Assembly (NCBI GenBank): GCA_021613375.1
Contig: CM038704.1
Span: 30,504,582 to 30,568,581 of the forward strand
Origin: Megaleporinus macrocephalus
Lineage: Eukaryota; Chordata; Actinopteri; Characiformes; Anostomidae
Reading direction: 5' to 3'
DNA length: 64,000 nucleotides
This document shows positions 12,701 through 25,800 of the stretch, piece after piece. Both the position numbers and the translations under genes were made by a program. Numbering within the stretch: position 1 is the stretch's first letter; every line of letters begins with the position of its first letter. The notes beneath the pieces are model-generated. The model did no database searches, was not told where the DNA came from, and saw only the letters and a program-made list of their open reading frames with translations.

Positions 12701-15700
12701 AGCTCCTTTGAGGCGCAGGTTGAAGACGTTGGCCACAGCGGTGCTGGTGTATGAGGTTACGGGGCTGTAACCATTGTCCTGCGCCCACTGGATCAGTGCT
12801 TGAGACCCTGCTGGAAGCTTCTGCCTCACAGCCTTAGACACCTGCATTAGCCGTTCTGTGCTAGTGCTCAGGCTAACACTATCTGATGTCTGAGAATAGG
12901 CAAGGCAAAAAAAGAGAGAGAATGGGAAATTTGTTTTTTTCCTTAAATCAACGTTTTCTGCATCATTTCAATAAACAGCCATTAAAGAACAACATGCATT
13001 GAAAGTCAAACATAATTTCTTAAATCTCATTTAATAAGATATTAATAACTGGGGCCAATTGTCTGTAATTCTCTGTGTGTATGTAGTGATGACAAGAGAC
13101 CACCCTTCTTTTATTTAATATTCAGTCAAATTGGCCATTCAAGTCACTTATTTCTCAGCGTTAGGAAAACAGTGGAGCTTGATTTTCTCAAATCACTCAA
13201 AGGCAAACGCTCCATGTGCTGTTTACCTGATGGTGATAGTTTTGTTGGTCTTAATAGTCTCACAAACACAGGTGTTAGGAGTCCTATTTTCTCTATATCT
13301 TTGTACTTTCTGTGCTTAAAATCCTTTTTGTTGCTACTTTTATGTCTGTGTTTGTCATTTCAAGTCTTTCTCTTGTCAGTTTAGAGGATGCAGAATGAAC
13401 CATGATTTAAAGAGTTGATATACAAACGTGACTTATCACAGCATATCAGAGTGCTTCTCCTAATAAATCAACAAATGCAATAAGATACAGCAAATTTTCC
13501 ACACCAGATTCATCACGGCTTAGCTCGAGTTTCACTGACCACGATTCACCTGGGAATGGCCGTAAATACATCACGTGAGGGCATCTCAGATTAGAGTGTG
13601 TGGACAGGGTCGGACAAACACACTGATCTACGGACAGTCCACTGTGAGCCCATGACCAATGCACTAGCTGCTGTTCCTCTGCAACTCTCTAATCAGTGGA
13701 GGATCCGTTGTGTCAGATTACGGAGGGATTCCACATTCGTTCCCGGTTGTTCTTCTGCTAGTAAATTGAGAGGGGTGGAGGGGTAAAACCCCCTTTCTAC
13801 ATTTCCCACACTCAATTTCTCACACTCAGGCACCAGACTAGCAGAAGTGTTCAGATCAGTCTGCCCACAGAAGCGGAGCTTTGGGTTTACGAGGATCTCA
13901 GATCACTTACATAGTTTGCATTCTTTCATGTCCAGCAGCACAGTGGTCAATTCACACCAGTATACACAAACACACACACACGCAAGACAGTGTGCATGTG
14001 TTGTTTTCATCTGTTTCTGTCTGAATTTATGTAGAGTCACATTTTTGCTGCGTAGCCCATGAAGTTCCACCCAGCAAAACACTAAAGCTACTAAAGAACT
14101 GCGATCACTGTTTATAATTGCATGCAATGTGCAGAAAAACATTTATATATCATGTCTTGTACTTCAGAAATCAGATGAGTCTGATAATTAAATTAAAAGT
14201 TAATTTAAAAAAATTTCTACACAAATGAGCCCATTTCTGTGTGTGTGCTATTTGCTATAACTGACTGAGTTTGACTATGAATATGACCAGCGCAGCATGA
14301 GCTCAGGAACTTTGCAAGCAATCTGTCAAAGCATCTAATCCTGCTAATATGAAACTGATGGAAAAAAATCCCTGCGCCTAAGAGGACTCAGCTCCAACTT
14401 CACAGGCCAGCCTCAATTTTCATTCAGGAACAGTTCTGTAGGTTTTACATTTTTATTCATAAAGATTTTATTTCACGCCAGATGTTTTTGGACTCTTTCT
14501 ACTGGATTCTTATGTCCTAAAACACCATCAGCCATTCACAAATGTAATCAAGCATAATAGATACAGATAATGACAGGTCTTTTAAGTGATGTTTACTATG
14601 ACTGGCTACTGCTTTCTAACCACTGAAAACACTGTTTGGTGTTCTCTTGACCTTCCAGCTGGTACAGATAGGTATGGATTTCAGAGGTAATGAGTAATGT
14701 AATCTTAATGCACTGTATTATGAATGTACTAGCTTTTGTGTAACTGTCCTGATACTGTTAACTATTGAAACTAAATGTTCAGCATTTTTTTTATAATATG
14801 GGCTGCAGTTCTTGTTTCTGTATTGTTGTGTGGTTCTTTTTTTCCTCCTTGTTTAAAAACAAAGCATTCTCTTCTCATAGGGAACGGACAGTCGTCAAAA
14901 AGTTTTTCTTAAGAAGTGACCCCAGAGAGAATAGCCATGTAGAAACTGTTAATGAGGACTAATAGGTGACATCTTATAAGATAAGATAATCCTTTATTTG
15001 TCCCACAGTTTTTATTTTTTTACCATCAGCTGATGAAGATCTGCAAAGCTTCTGTTACTTACAGCCAAAAAATGATGTAGGACATTCCTGATATCTAACA
15101 GTCAGCACTTTCTCTATATCTGTACATGCTAATATGACATACAATGTCAGAAACAACAAAACTAAATATGAAAACTTCATACACTAAACATGTCTTGATT
15201 CATTTACTATTAGTGTAACAGTAAATTGTGTAAATTAGATATTTCACCAAACTATTGCTTTAAGCTCAGATATATCAACCTGTATCAAATATAAAGTGTA
15301 TTGATTTTACATCTCACTGAGACTTATTTAAACAGAGAATATGTTTTGAATATATAAGTGTGTTATCCTGGGCAGTAACCTGAACAACAGCAGTTTATGT
15401 CCTATGTTTGTCTGCATCTATTGTAAACTATGAATTTCTAATACAGAGCTTGTGTATACGTGGACTGTGCTAGGAGTTTGCGTTGAACTTTCAAACTGCT
15501 CATGAGTCTAGGGGATGTCAGGGATGACTGAGCCAATAGCGCAATAACAATCCTCCACAGACTCTGGACAGAGAAAAATACCCAGGCTCTGCCATCGCTT
15601 TAGCTGAAGCTGTTAGCAAGAGATTTCACAGCACGTTCCCTTCGGCCCTGTTGCAACCTATCTATCAGTCAGTCAGTCTGTCTGTGTCCTCCACAAAGAA

Positions 15701-16904
15701 GAGCTACTGCACCGTCACGCTTTAGAACAGAAGTTTTATAGGTTTCATGGAAAACATGCCTGTCAGGGTCGTCTTGGCATCAACATGTCGTGGGCCTGTC
15801 TAACTCAGAAATGCTAGCAGTTGGATCATAGCTCTGGTGCTCAGATGGAGACTGAGAGTATTCCGACACATCTGAAGGAAATTACCACAGTAGTAGCTTC
15901 AGCCCCGCAGACTGACAATATGAATCCCCAGGCTGGGCGAAAGAAGACGCTGCTTGAACCACTAAAACTAAATTATTCCTCAAAATAAGTAATTTACACA
16001 GCCAGCCAAGCAGCTATTTAACATGCACAGAAAGTGACACAGTTCAGCAGTATATCTTCAGTGTTACTATTTATTTACAATAACTTTTCTATTGTTAATT
16101 CAAACTACCTTGGCCGCACTTTAGCTAGAAGGGATTTCTTCTGCCCAACACTTAAAAAAGAAATAAAGATTTCTAAATGATTCTTGTCTTGGATCTATAA
16201 TTCTAGGACACCTTGAAGCTAAGTACCTCAGCAACATTTTAGCTAGTCACCTAACTTAGCCAGCAAGCTGCATTGAACACTTTCAAGCTCTCTGTGCCCC
16301 CAGCTATCCAGGACAAGAAGTCCCCAGGACTAGAGCTGATAACCAGTGAGATAACCCACTGATGTCCACCTATCGGGATTCATTCTGCCTAAACTATTCG
16401 AAATGGTTCTTGGCTCTGATGCAATCTGGTTGTACAGTGAAAAAAAAACCTTGTTATAAAAATGTCAGCTTCTTTGGCACTGTTGATTAGGAGTAAAGCT
16501 GAAGACAGCATGTTAGTTTGCTATTGAACCTTGAAAGAGTATTTACTGTATGTTATTCAACACAAACTACAACATATCTCCTCAGAAACATTTATTTTTT
16601 TGCTAACCAACTTTCACCTAACGCCTTACACTGAGTAGTGTAAAACACAGAAATTAGCTGTGAAAAGGTTTTCTATAAACTCAAGGTAGACGTAGGGACA
16701 TATTTGCACTAGGTAAGCAGGGGTGTACTTATGTGTGCGTACCACTATATGCAGTTTGCCGACAATGCTGTGTGCCTCGATCACCCAGTTCACAGATTTC
16801 TCACATCTGAGCAGCAACACAACGTCACGATGCAGAGGAATCTCCCCCTCTAATGGCCTCAAATCCACAGTCACATCCACCTGGAACGCACTGCTCAGAA
16901 AGAG

Positions 16905-16941
<37 letters not shown>

Positions 16942-19900
16942 AAGAGAGAGAGAAAGAGAAAGTGCAATAAGAAAACGCCTTCAGTATTAACATGCTTCTT
17001 CGTCTGGCCAACTGATTAAAAAACTGGACATTTTCCCAGAAAAGCAGGACATGTGCGCAACACACCACATAACGCAACTCTCATACGCAATACTCTGAGT
17101 CAATCTCCAATATATCTCACGCTGCTTTCTCAGATTTTTGAGTCGTTATTGGGCAATAGAGTGTAATCAGAGCACAGGAGGATATCAGCTAGTGCTGAGA
17201 CAGAGATAATAATGTTTTTAATAAAACTTTTATAAGTCAACACTGACCCAGTTCCTTTCTAACTCTAAATAAACTTTACAGAGGAAGAGAAAATACAACA
17301 TAATTTTGACATGGCATAGATAGATCATACTAACACACACACACAGAGTGCCACACACATTGAATGATTTACAAATATTTAACTATGCGGGACAAACAAA
17401 ACATATTTTTTTAAATACTATCTCACTAACTTCATTAGATTGGATTACTTCATAACAGGCTTTTGCTATCTGATTTCTAAACAAAGGAAAACAACAGAAG
17501 TTATGTAAACAACAACTCAAATTCTACAAACAGTATTTAAGGCTTTATAAGGACCAGCTGATACAGACACAGACACAGATACAATTAAACGTAATTTACC
17601 CATCCATGCACCATTCACAGCTAGTGACGAGAGGATGATCACGCTGGCATGACAAAAATCTCATTTGGCCTAACCGAACCTGACCTAAAATGTAGTGCAC
17701 ATTAGTTTAAAATTATTGGCACATGGTTTTAAATTATTTATGTACTGTATGCATATGCATATAAACACCAGCAGCATCTGTGACTAAACCAAACTCCTAA
17801 TTTTTTATAACTCCCAGATTTCTGCCTCTATTCATCCATTTCTGTTTTTATGGTAAGCACTACTGTTCACCATCCAGCAGTAGTTATTGGTTTATGTTAC
17901 AGTGTTATCTGAGCTAGATGCCAACAGTAATACAGATTAAGTCAAGAACTTTTGGTGTAGCCAGTCTTTCAGTCAGATATTTACACCTAAACCTTGATAA
18001 TATGACAAAAACACTGTGAATTCCTACTAATTTTGATACTCAAGTATTCATAAGTACATGTACATACAGTACATGAACAGAAAAAATATATACTATGGTG
18101 GAAAATAATGGAGGTTTGTAGGTTTGGCTTTTTAGGTGACAGCAGTGGTCTTGCGAAAAATCAGCACATCAATGCTATTATTATTATTATTATTATTATT
18201 CAAAGACATTGTTATTGATAGGTTTTTGTGTAACAAAGTCTGCCTGTTCAGATGAGCTACTGTGCTATGCGGACTAAACACAAGATATTTTCTCCTCAGC
18301 GGACAATGTGCCAACAAGTTATTTGTGAGAGAAATACTGTTTCTTATTGTAGCTAACATCAACTAGAGTACTTAGTGACTTCAGCAAAGTCTTTAACATG
18401 CTCTACAAGGCACTCACATTTAGAAAAACAAAGTTATTCACAGATACACACAAAGCTGCTGTGTTACTAAATTGTTAACCTGTAATTCCTCTGTTTTGCC
18501 ATAATACATTTTAAAGATTACCCAAACAGTCATTTTAATCTTTATAATATGGGTTAACAGATCACCTACTTTAAATGTATGCAATTTGACACAGTTCATC
18601 ATTAGGCTGAACAGAATTATCACAGATGCTTTATATAGATTATCTAACCTCACAACAGTAACCACAGAAAAGGCTGTTTGGGGGGCATAAATAAATGGCC
18701 GCAAATAAACTCACCTGCTAGAATTAGGGGCCTGCAGTTCAATGACGTGAACCTCCTGCTGGGGGTCAGGGCCGGACAAGACGCAGCCTGTGGACATCTG
18801 AGGCTCCACGTAACTTGCCAGATAGTTCAGAGACAGGAACTTGTTGTCAATTTTGCAAGTGTCAGAGAACACAGGGTCTGAAAAACAATTTGAGCAGAGA
18901 CAAAACTGACCAAGCTGACCAAAAACTCTGGAGACATGGCGACAGTTCACGATAAAAAGTAAAAGTGCCAAGCCTAAACACAGTTCACAGCATCAAACAC
19001 AGGAAGAGCACACAAAATAGATGGCGCGTTCTCCTGAAATTTTGTTTGAAAAGCTGTAGTCAGCATATAAACAGAAGTGAAAACACGGCCATTGTCTTGT
19101 TCGGGCTCATTGTTGAAAATGTTTAACTTTTGCTCCCTCTCTGTTCAACAAAAAAAAAATCCTGTAGAGTGCTTCGGGTCTTGTCCTCTTCTTCACTCAG
19201 GACACAAAACCCCTTTTCTCTGCCATAAGAAAAAGAGAGACACAGAGAGAGGCCGAGAGACAGATGCTTCCTTATTTGGCCAGCCAGCTTTTGGACAGAG
19301 CACAAAGATGGTAGGTATAAACTAAAAGGTTGGCACCTCTCTCTCGCTCTCCTGGCTCCTCCCGGCTCTCGGAGGTGCCTGCTCTTTGTAGAAAGCGGAT
19401 CGGAAATGTGTTCGCTCTCATGCGCAGCTACAAAGGGAGCAGAAAAACGTAGAAAGCCAACACTCTCCTGCAGAGGTAAACACAGCGTTCTGAGCAGCTG
19501 CCAAAACCTTAAACTCTAATCACACACGGCCGACTGTCTTTACTCTGCTCTCTCTGCTGCCATCTGAAGCCATAAGCATGCTTCAAATGTTCCTCTCATT
19601 ACAACTACTCTCTTCTTAAATGGCTCTTGGCTTGGAGGTACTGTTTTAGGAATCTGTAATAGGTATAGAACTGTTATATTTAGACAAAAATGGTTTTCTT
19701 ACAGCCACTGAAAGGCTCTTCCGGGAGCTAAAAGTGGTTCTTCTATTGGCATCATTCCGAATAGCCATTTGTGGTGCTTAAGAATGTTTAGTGTCCAGCA
19801 ATACAATGGCTCAAATGTAAGTCTGTTACGTATACTTATCCCTTTTCACACTCAGAACCCGGCACATTACTGGAGGGCACTGTCAAAGTTTAGCCTTCGC

Positions 19901-22834
19901 ATCATTCACACTTAAAATCTGAAAGGTTACTTCAGCAGGAGACAGGTGTTCACTTTGCTGCAAAAGTCTTGTTAAGAGGGCTTCCAAATGGCGCGACTCA
20001 AACATTTGCCCTATTGTCAGAAGAAGGCAGGTTTGAGGCCCACACCCATCCGTGGCTGTGTCCAACAAGGTCAAGGGAGCATAACGGCCTGTGTGGGTTG
20101 GGTTGCCCCCCTTTGACAATTGCTTTCAACAGAAATGTGCGGTATTGTTACTCTCTTGACATCTCTCCATAAATGAACTAATTTACAATTGCTTGCCCCT
20201 ATCTTTCCCCCCTCTATCCTCTCCCTCTCGACATTTGCCTGAATCATCACTCGGAAGTCACCAGAGCTGCTAGAAGTCACCAAAGCTGCTAGAAGTCACC
20301 AAAGCCGCTAGAAGTTACCAGAGCTCCATCCCCACTGGCTGATCATCGGTCCCTCCTGTCAGCCTGTATGACCAGAACTACTACAGTACAGCCACTGCAT
20401 CACCTCCTGAACTAGAATATTTATGAAACAAGCTTCTTACTGTATTCTATAATCTCAATAGCTTTGTTGCGGGGTCGACCATAAGAGGATGGGTTCCTCC
20501 CTTGAGAATGGGATCCTCTCAAGGTTTCTTACTTTTATCACGGAGTGTTTCCTTGCCACTGTTGCCTCTGGCTTGCTCTAGAGGGGCTTGGACCTCAATA
20601 CCCTTCCTCACGTTTTACTATGCATGGACTCTTTTCTTACCATCCTTCTCTCTGATTCCTCTTTTTCATAAACTCCTTTTCTGTAAAGCCGCTTTGAGAC
20701 AACACTGGTTGTAAAAAGCGCTATATAAATAAATGTTGACTGATGGATTGATTGAAATGCAATAGGGCCACTGGAAGCTGGTATTGCCATAAAATATGAG
20801 TTGGTTTATTTAATATTTAATACTGTTGAATATTGTCACTGTCCAATGAAAAACATGTACCTCCAATTTTTAACACGCCAGTGGTCGTTTATATTGTGTG
20901 AAAATTTCATGATGAATGGACCAATAGAAGTGCTCCAAAATAGCTCTGTACAATTTCTGGTTCCATTGACTTATATTGGAAGTAAAATATGTTTTTGGTC
21001 TCTCCTGTAAAGTTGCAATTTTGAAGATACTTGTTTTTCATTGGACAGAGACGATATATTAATAGTTAAATGTAAAAAACAATATATTTAAATGTCTATA
21101 TCTACATATCGCTGACTGCATACTGTGTATGACTGAACATAGCAGCAAAGCTGAACGGTTGTTTTTACATGGCATTTGCAAATGAAAAAGGTTGTGGAAC
21201 TATTTTAAGCATGTTTTTGGGGTCTCACAGCAAAAGGCTCAACATTTAAAACAGCACATCATGCACGTATGACTGCTACTGCTACATTTTCTGTGTGTGG
21301 CCGGTACACAAAGTTACCCTGAGTAACACAGGAGTGCACTGCAGAAATACTCTGCTTTCACCTTTTGGATTAAAATGTGTTTATATAGCCGTGCTCTTAG
21401 GGAAAACAAAACAAAATAAATAAAACAAAGTAAATAAAAGAGAGGAAATATTCATGGCCATGGTGATGATGTGCCTATTACAGCAGTTGGCATCACTGTG
21501 CTGAGGTAATTAGGCCTCACCTAGCTTAGGACATACCAGCTTGTCTCAAACAAATCTTATTAAGGCATATATGGTAATTAGGAGTGATATATTGTCAGTG
21601 GCTCAAAGATTTCTAACACTACTTCTTGGGGAGAGCATGTCAAAGAAATAATCTTCTCTGCTCTGCCATCAGCCCAGTAGTGGTGACATCACATGAGCTC
21701 CATTCGCTAAACTCAATCACGTCCTCTACCGTTAAACAACAAAGTCAGCTGAGACGTGTGATCCAGGATTCACAGAAGAGTCAAAAACATATCAACTTGC
21801 TTCAGACGAGGTGAACTCATCCAGTTTCCTTTCAGAATTAGCTCATTTCCCCCCAGCGGCTAATGTCATCAGCCAAGCAGCTAAACTTGGAATGGACTGT
21901 GATGCTGTGCTTTCTTTTTTCCGTCCCATATCTCGTCTATTTTCCCTTTACACATTCAATTCTGTTCACCCACCCCACGTCTTTCCATTCTCTGAGTTTT
22001 GGACTAGTGTGAAAGGCCACAAGTTTGGAGGAAAGCCCACGCTCAGGCCAAATTCTACTCTCTCTTCTATTTACTCTGCCTTTCCATCACTCTCCTCTCG
22101 CTCTCTCTCGCTCTCTGGCAGCATCAAAACCAAAAAGTCAAGCAAATCATCAGAACATGACAGAAAAGAAGAAAGAAAGAAAAAAAGAAATTGTACTGCA
22201 ATTCCTCTGGCTGCAGATATAAACTAGTTTAAAGGGCCAGTGCCAAATTCTCCAGTTAGAATGAATAAAAGCACTGTATTTTACTGTAATCAATACAACA
22301 CCTGTGTACTGAATGAAGACTGAATTCATAAGTAAACATCTAAACCATTATGTAGGTTTCACTACAACCAGCCACTTCTTTAAGTACACCTGCCTTGTAA
22401 CTACACTCACTGCTCATATATGTATGTGCACCTAGTAGTTCTACAATTACAGACTTTTTTAAGCATCTCAGCATCACTACTGGCCTGAAAATAGTCCACC
22501 AATCAGTGACCACTAATAAATAGCTTAGAGGATGAACTGTGCAGCAACAGATGAGCTGTCTATGACTTTACACCTACAAGGTTTAAAAACTTCAGCAGCA
22601 CTGCTTTGTCCGATCCACTCTCAACACAACTCCTCCACATCAGTGTCAATGCAGTGAGATCCGTCCCATATCTCGTCTATTTTCCCTTCACTCATTCAAT
22701 TCTGTTTACCTACCCCACTCTCTTTCTTTCCATTCTCTGAGTTTTGGACTGGTGTAAAAGGCCGCAAGTTTGGCAGGAAGCCCACGCTCAGGCCAAATTC
22801 TACTCTCTCTTCTATTTACTCTGCCTTTCCATTA

Positions 22835-22880
<46 letters not shown>

Positions 22881-25800
22881 GCTCTCTGGCAGCATCAAAA
22901 ACTAAAAAGACAAGCAAATCATCAGAACATGACAGAAAAGAAGAAAGAAAGAAAGAAAGGAGAGATGGAGTGAGCCTCAGCTGATTTGAAAGGGCCTGAA
23001 GCTTTGCCGGTGGTTAATCAGAGAGACTGAGCCTCAGCGGAGCTGCTTTATTACTCCTGGGTGCACTTATTACACAGCGTCAATGGCTGCCATTCAGAGT
23101 GAATTACCATGTGCAGAGCTTTGATTAGGGTTTAGCGGCGCAGAACATACAGCACGTCGTAAGCTGGGACAAATATGCAACTTCAGTAAAATAAACACCT
23201 ACATCAGATGCGTTTGGGGACGTTTTTGAGAACGTTTTTCAATGAGCCTGTTTTCTTTGTCACCTTTAAAAAACTTCAACAGCAACTTTTTGAAGCAAAT
23301 CCATTCGACATAGAAATGTTTCTGATGTGTAGTGTTTGTGACTCTTCTACTTCAGTAATAATGTCTTGTCCTCATTTTTATTCTACTGATGATGTAAATG
23401 AATGTGATGTCACTCATCAGTATTCAAACCTTTCAGCTGTTTAAACCACCCGCGAGTCAAAAGGTTCTGAACAAAGGAGCTTTTAACAAAAAGGAATTGT
23501 TTTTGGCAAACCCAGCTCCTCATACCAAAAAGGACAATGTAATGAAGATGAGTGATGAAGTATATCCAAACTTACCCTTATTGTAACTGAAAAGTATTAG
23601 CAAAACAAAGTTTGTTTTCAACAAATTGCCAATTTCAACCCTTTAATCTGCTCATCTCCATTAATCATGTGACTTCTCAGTGCCGTTGTTACTTGATATG
23701 TAAAGACCAAAACTTAATGAAGATGAAAACATGTAGTTTGTTCACAAAATAATCTGCACTCTAAATGATCTTACAATTCTGGTGCATAGAAAACCCCCCA
23801 CAATACGTTCAACAATAAAGGAAGCCTTGTGTATCTTTTACATAATGATTGGAAACATTGTGGCACATAGGAAACACTAAATGTACATGCTGTGGCCAAC
23901 ATGGACATGCATATGCTACAATTCCTCTGGCTGCAGATATAAACTAGTTTAAAGGGCCCGCGCCAAATTCTCCAGTTAGTATGAATGTAGTCGCATCAAC
24001 TACACTGAATGTAGTGGATTTAGTTTTCACTTGGATATTACATCAACAGAATTTTGTCTATAGTGTGAAATTATTACAATACAACACCTGTGTACTGAAT
24101 GAAAACTGAATTTATAAGTAAACATCTAAACCATTATGTAGGTTTTACTACAACCAGCCACTTCATTAAATACACCTGCCTTGTATCTACACTCATTGCT
24201 TACTTACCATGCATGTATGTGCACTTAGTAGTTCTACAGTTACAGACTTTATTTATAGTCCAGCAATCAGTGCCCACTAACAAATGGCTTAGAGGATGAA
24301 CTGTGCAGCAACAAATGAGCTGTCTATGACTTTACACCTACAAGATTTAAAAACTTCAGCAGCACTGCTTTGTCTGATCCACTCTCACCACAACTCCTCC
24401 ACATCAGTGTCAATGCAGTGCTATGAAAGATCCACCACGCAAGTAATACCTGCTCTGTGGTGGTCCTGTGGGGGTTCTGACTATTAAAGAACAAAGTAAG
24501 ATGGGGATAACAAAGTATCAGAGAAACAGATGGACTACAGTTTGTAAAATTGTAAGTGCAAAGTGGATCCAAATGGATACAAAGCAGATCCAAATACAAG
24601 AGACTACATTTTTCAGTGTGTGTGTGTGAGTGTGTCACACACCTTCTCCGACTTTAATGTAGACGTCGTGGGCCATCTTCAGTTCGCTGAAGGAGGTGAC
24701 AGCGTGGTAGCGGCGCTGGGCCCAGGACAGCAGGTGCTCATTGCCGTGGGGAAGAGTCTCTGCCAGCACTTCACACGACAGCGAGAAATTCCCCTCAAAC
24801 TGAACATCTGAACCCTGTGACACCTAGAAGAACAAGCACACAGGGCTTAAAACAGGAATGAATTAGGGCTGCATGATGAGGACAAAACACCAGAACCATG
24901 ATTATCTTATTACATGATGCATTAAGCTATGATCATACATTGAATCAATAATGTGACAATGATTAAAGACTGGACTGTAAGACTCTGGCAATAATGATTT
25001 ACTTTGGTTGGAAAACATGATTCATCAAAACCCCCACATAAACAGTCATATGAAAATGATCTCTCAGCAAAAACACTGTGATTGGTTGAAGGTTAGTTTG
25101 CATGATGCATCCTTTTGCTATATCAGTATTATGAAGGCCAGTATCACGAAAGAGATTAAAAACTATAAATGATATAGTGTGCAGCCCTTAAATGATAGAA
25201 GGAACATTAATTATCAGTCAGTCTAAATCCCCCAACTCCGCCCCCATGTACTCCAGTGCTGCGGACTTTAGACCTGCATTGTGAGGCGTTCGCTGAGTCA
25301 ATCAAAGTCATCACAACGATCTGCTGGGATGTAAACTTCAATAACAATAAGAAGTGTTAATGAGACAGGTCTTCAGCTCGCCCTGTTTTCATGGTTTGAT
25401 ATGGACTCCAAAATCTGCACATTTCTTTGTGCTCTTTGTGTTTCTTCATGATAAGAATTTAGCCTGAAATCTATTGAGCTGAGCAGCAGAATCAGGCAGT
25501 CCTGCCAGTAAGGTAAACAGCCTATTTAATGATTAAGGGGTAAACAGAGGTTGAAAAACAGACTTACAAATTCATGATGACTTTTTTTGTACATAAATAT
25601 AAACTGCACTACACTTGGACCTCCGGGCATAAAATAGGAAAAATGTTGAATCAACTATTTAAACAATCTTCCACCTCCCTCTTCCGTTCTTACTAATCTA
25701 ATATCAAATATCCCTTTACTCACCAACAGCTGTTTCTAGTGGTGGAAAGCAATGCCAGTGTTATCTTATAAGGTATATGTTTATGTTCTGTTCTGAATGT

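Larger units (their letters stand above)
16891..18714 (-). other. tgfbr3: tgfbr3 intron w3-w4
   Basis: A 1.8 kb phase-2 intron (AGCAG|gtgagt and gagcag|T). It contains the microsatellite next to the w4 acceptor (16901-16962) and an (ATT)n run (18175-18200). Nothing else is recognised. Confidence 0.85.
18878..24642 (-). other. tgfbr3: tgfbr3 intron w2-w3, repeat-rich
   Basis: A 5.8 kb phase-1 intron (GAAG|gtgtgt and tttttcag|AC). It contains a tRNA-derived SINE (19970-20110), a 19-bp minisatellite (20254-20329), a LINE/SINE-type 3' tail (20480-20742), a short inverted-repeat element (20826-21060) and a duplicated block (21920-24545). 19300-19960 and 21070-21900 show nothing recognisable. Confidence 0.85.

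Noticed and set aside
20608..20790. Minus-strand frame over the repeat tail
   Set aside because: It is a translation of the LINE/SINE-type tail at 20480-20742.
21811..22973. Two related open frames (SPRSGQILLSLLFTLPFH type) at 21.9 and 22.8 kb
   Set aside because: They are similar only because the DNA segment U is duplicated. The frames run into CT and GAAA microsatellites and have no recognised domain.
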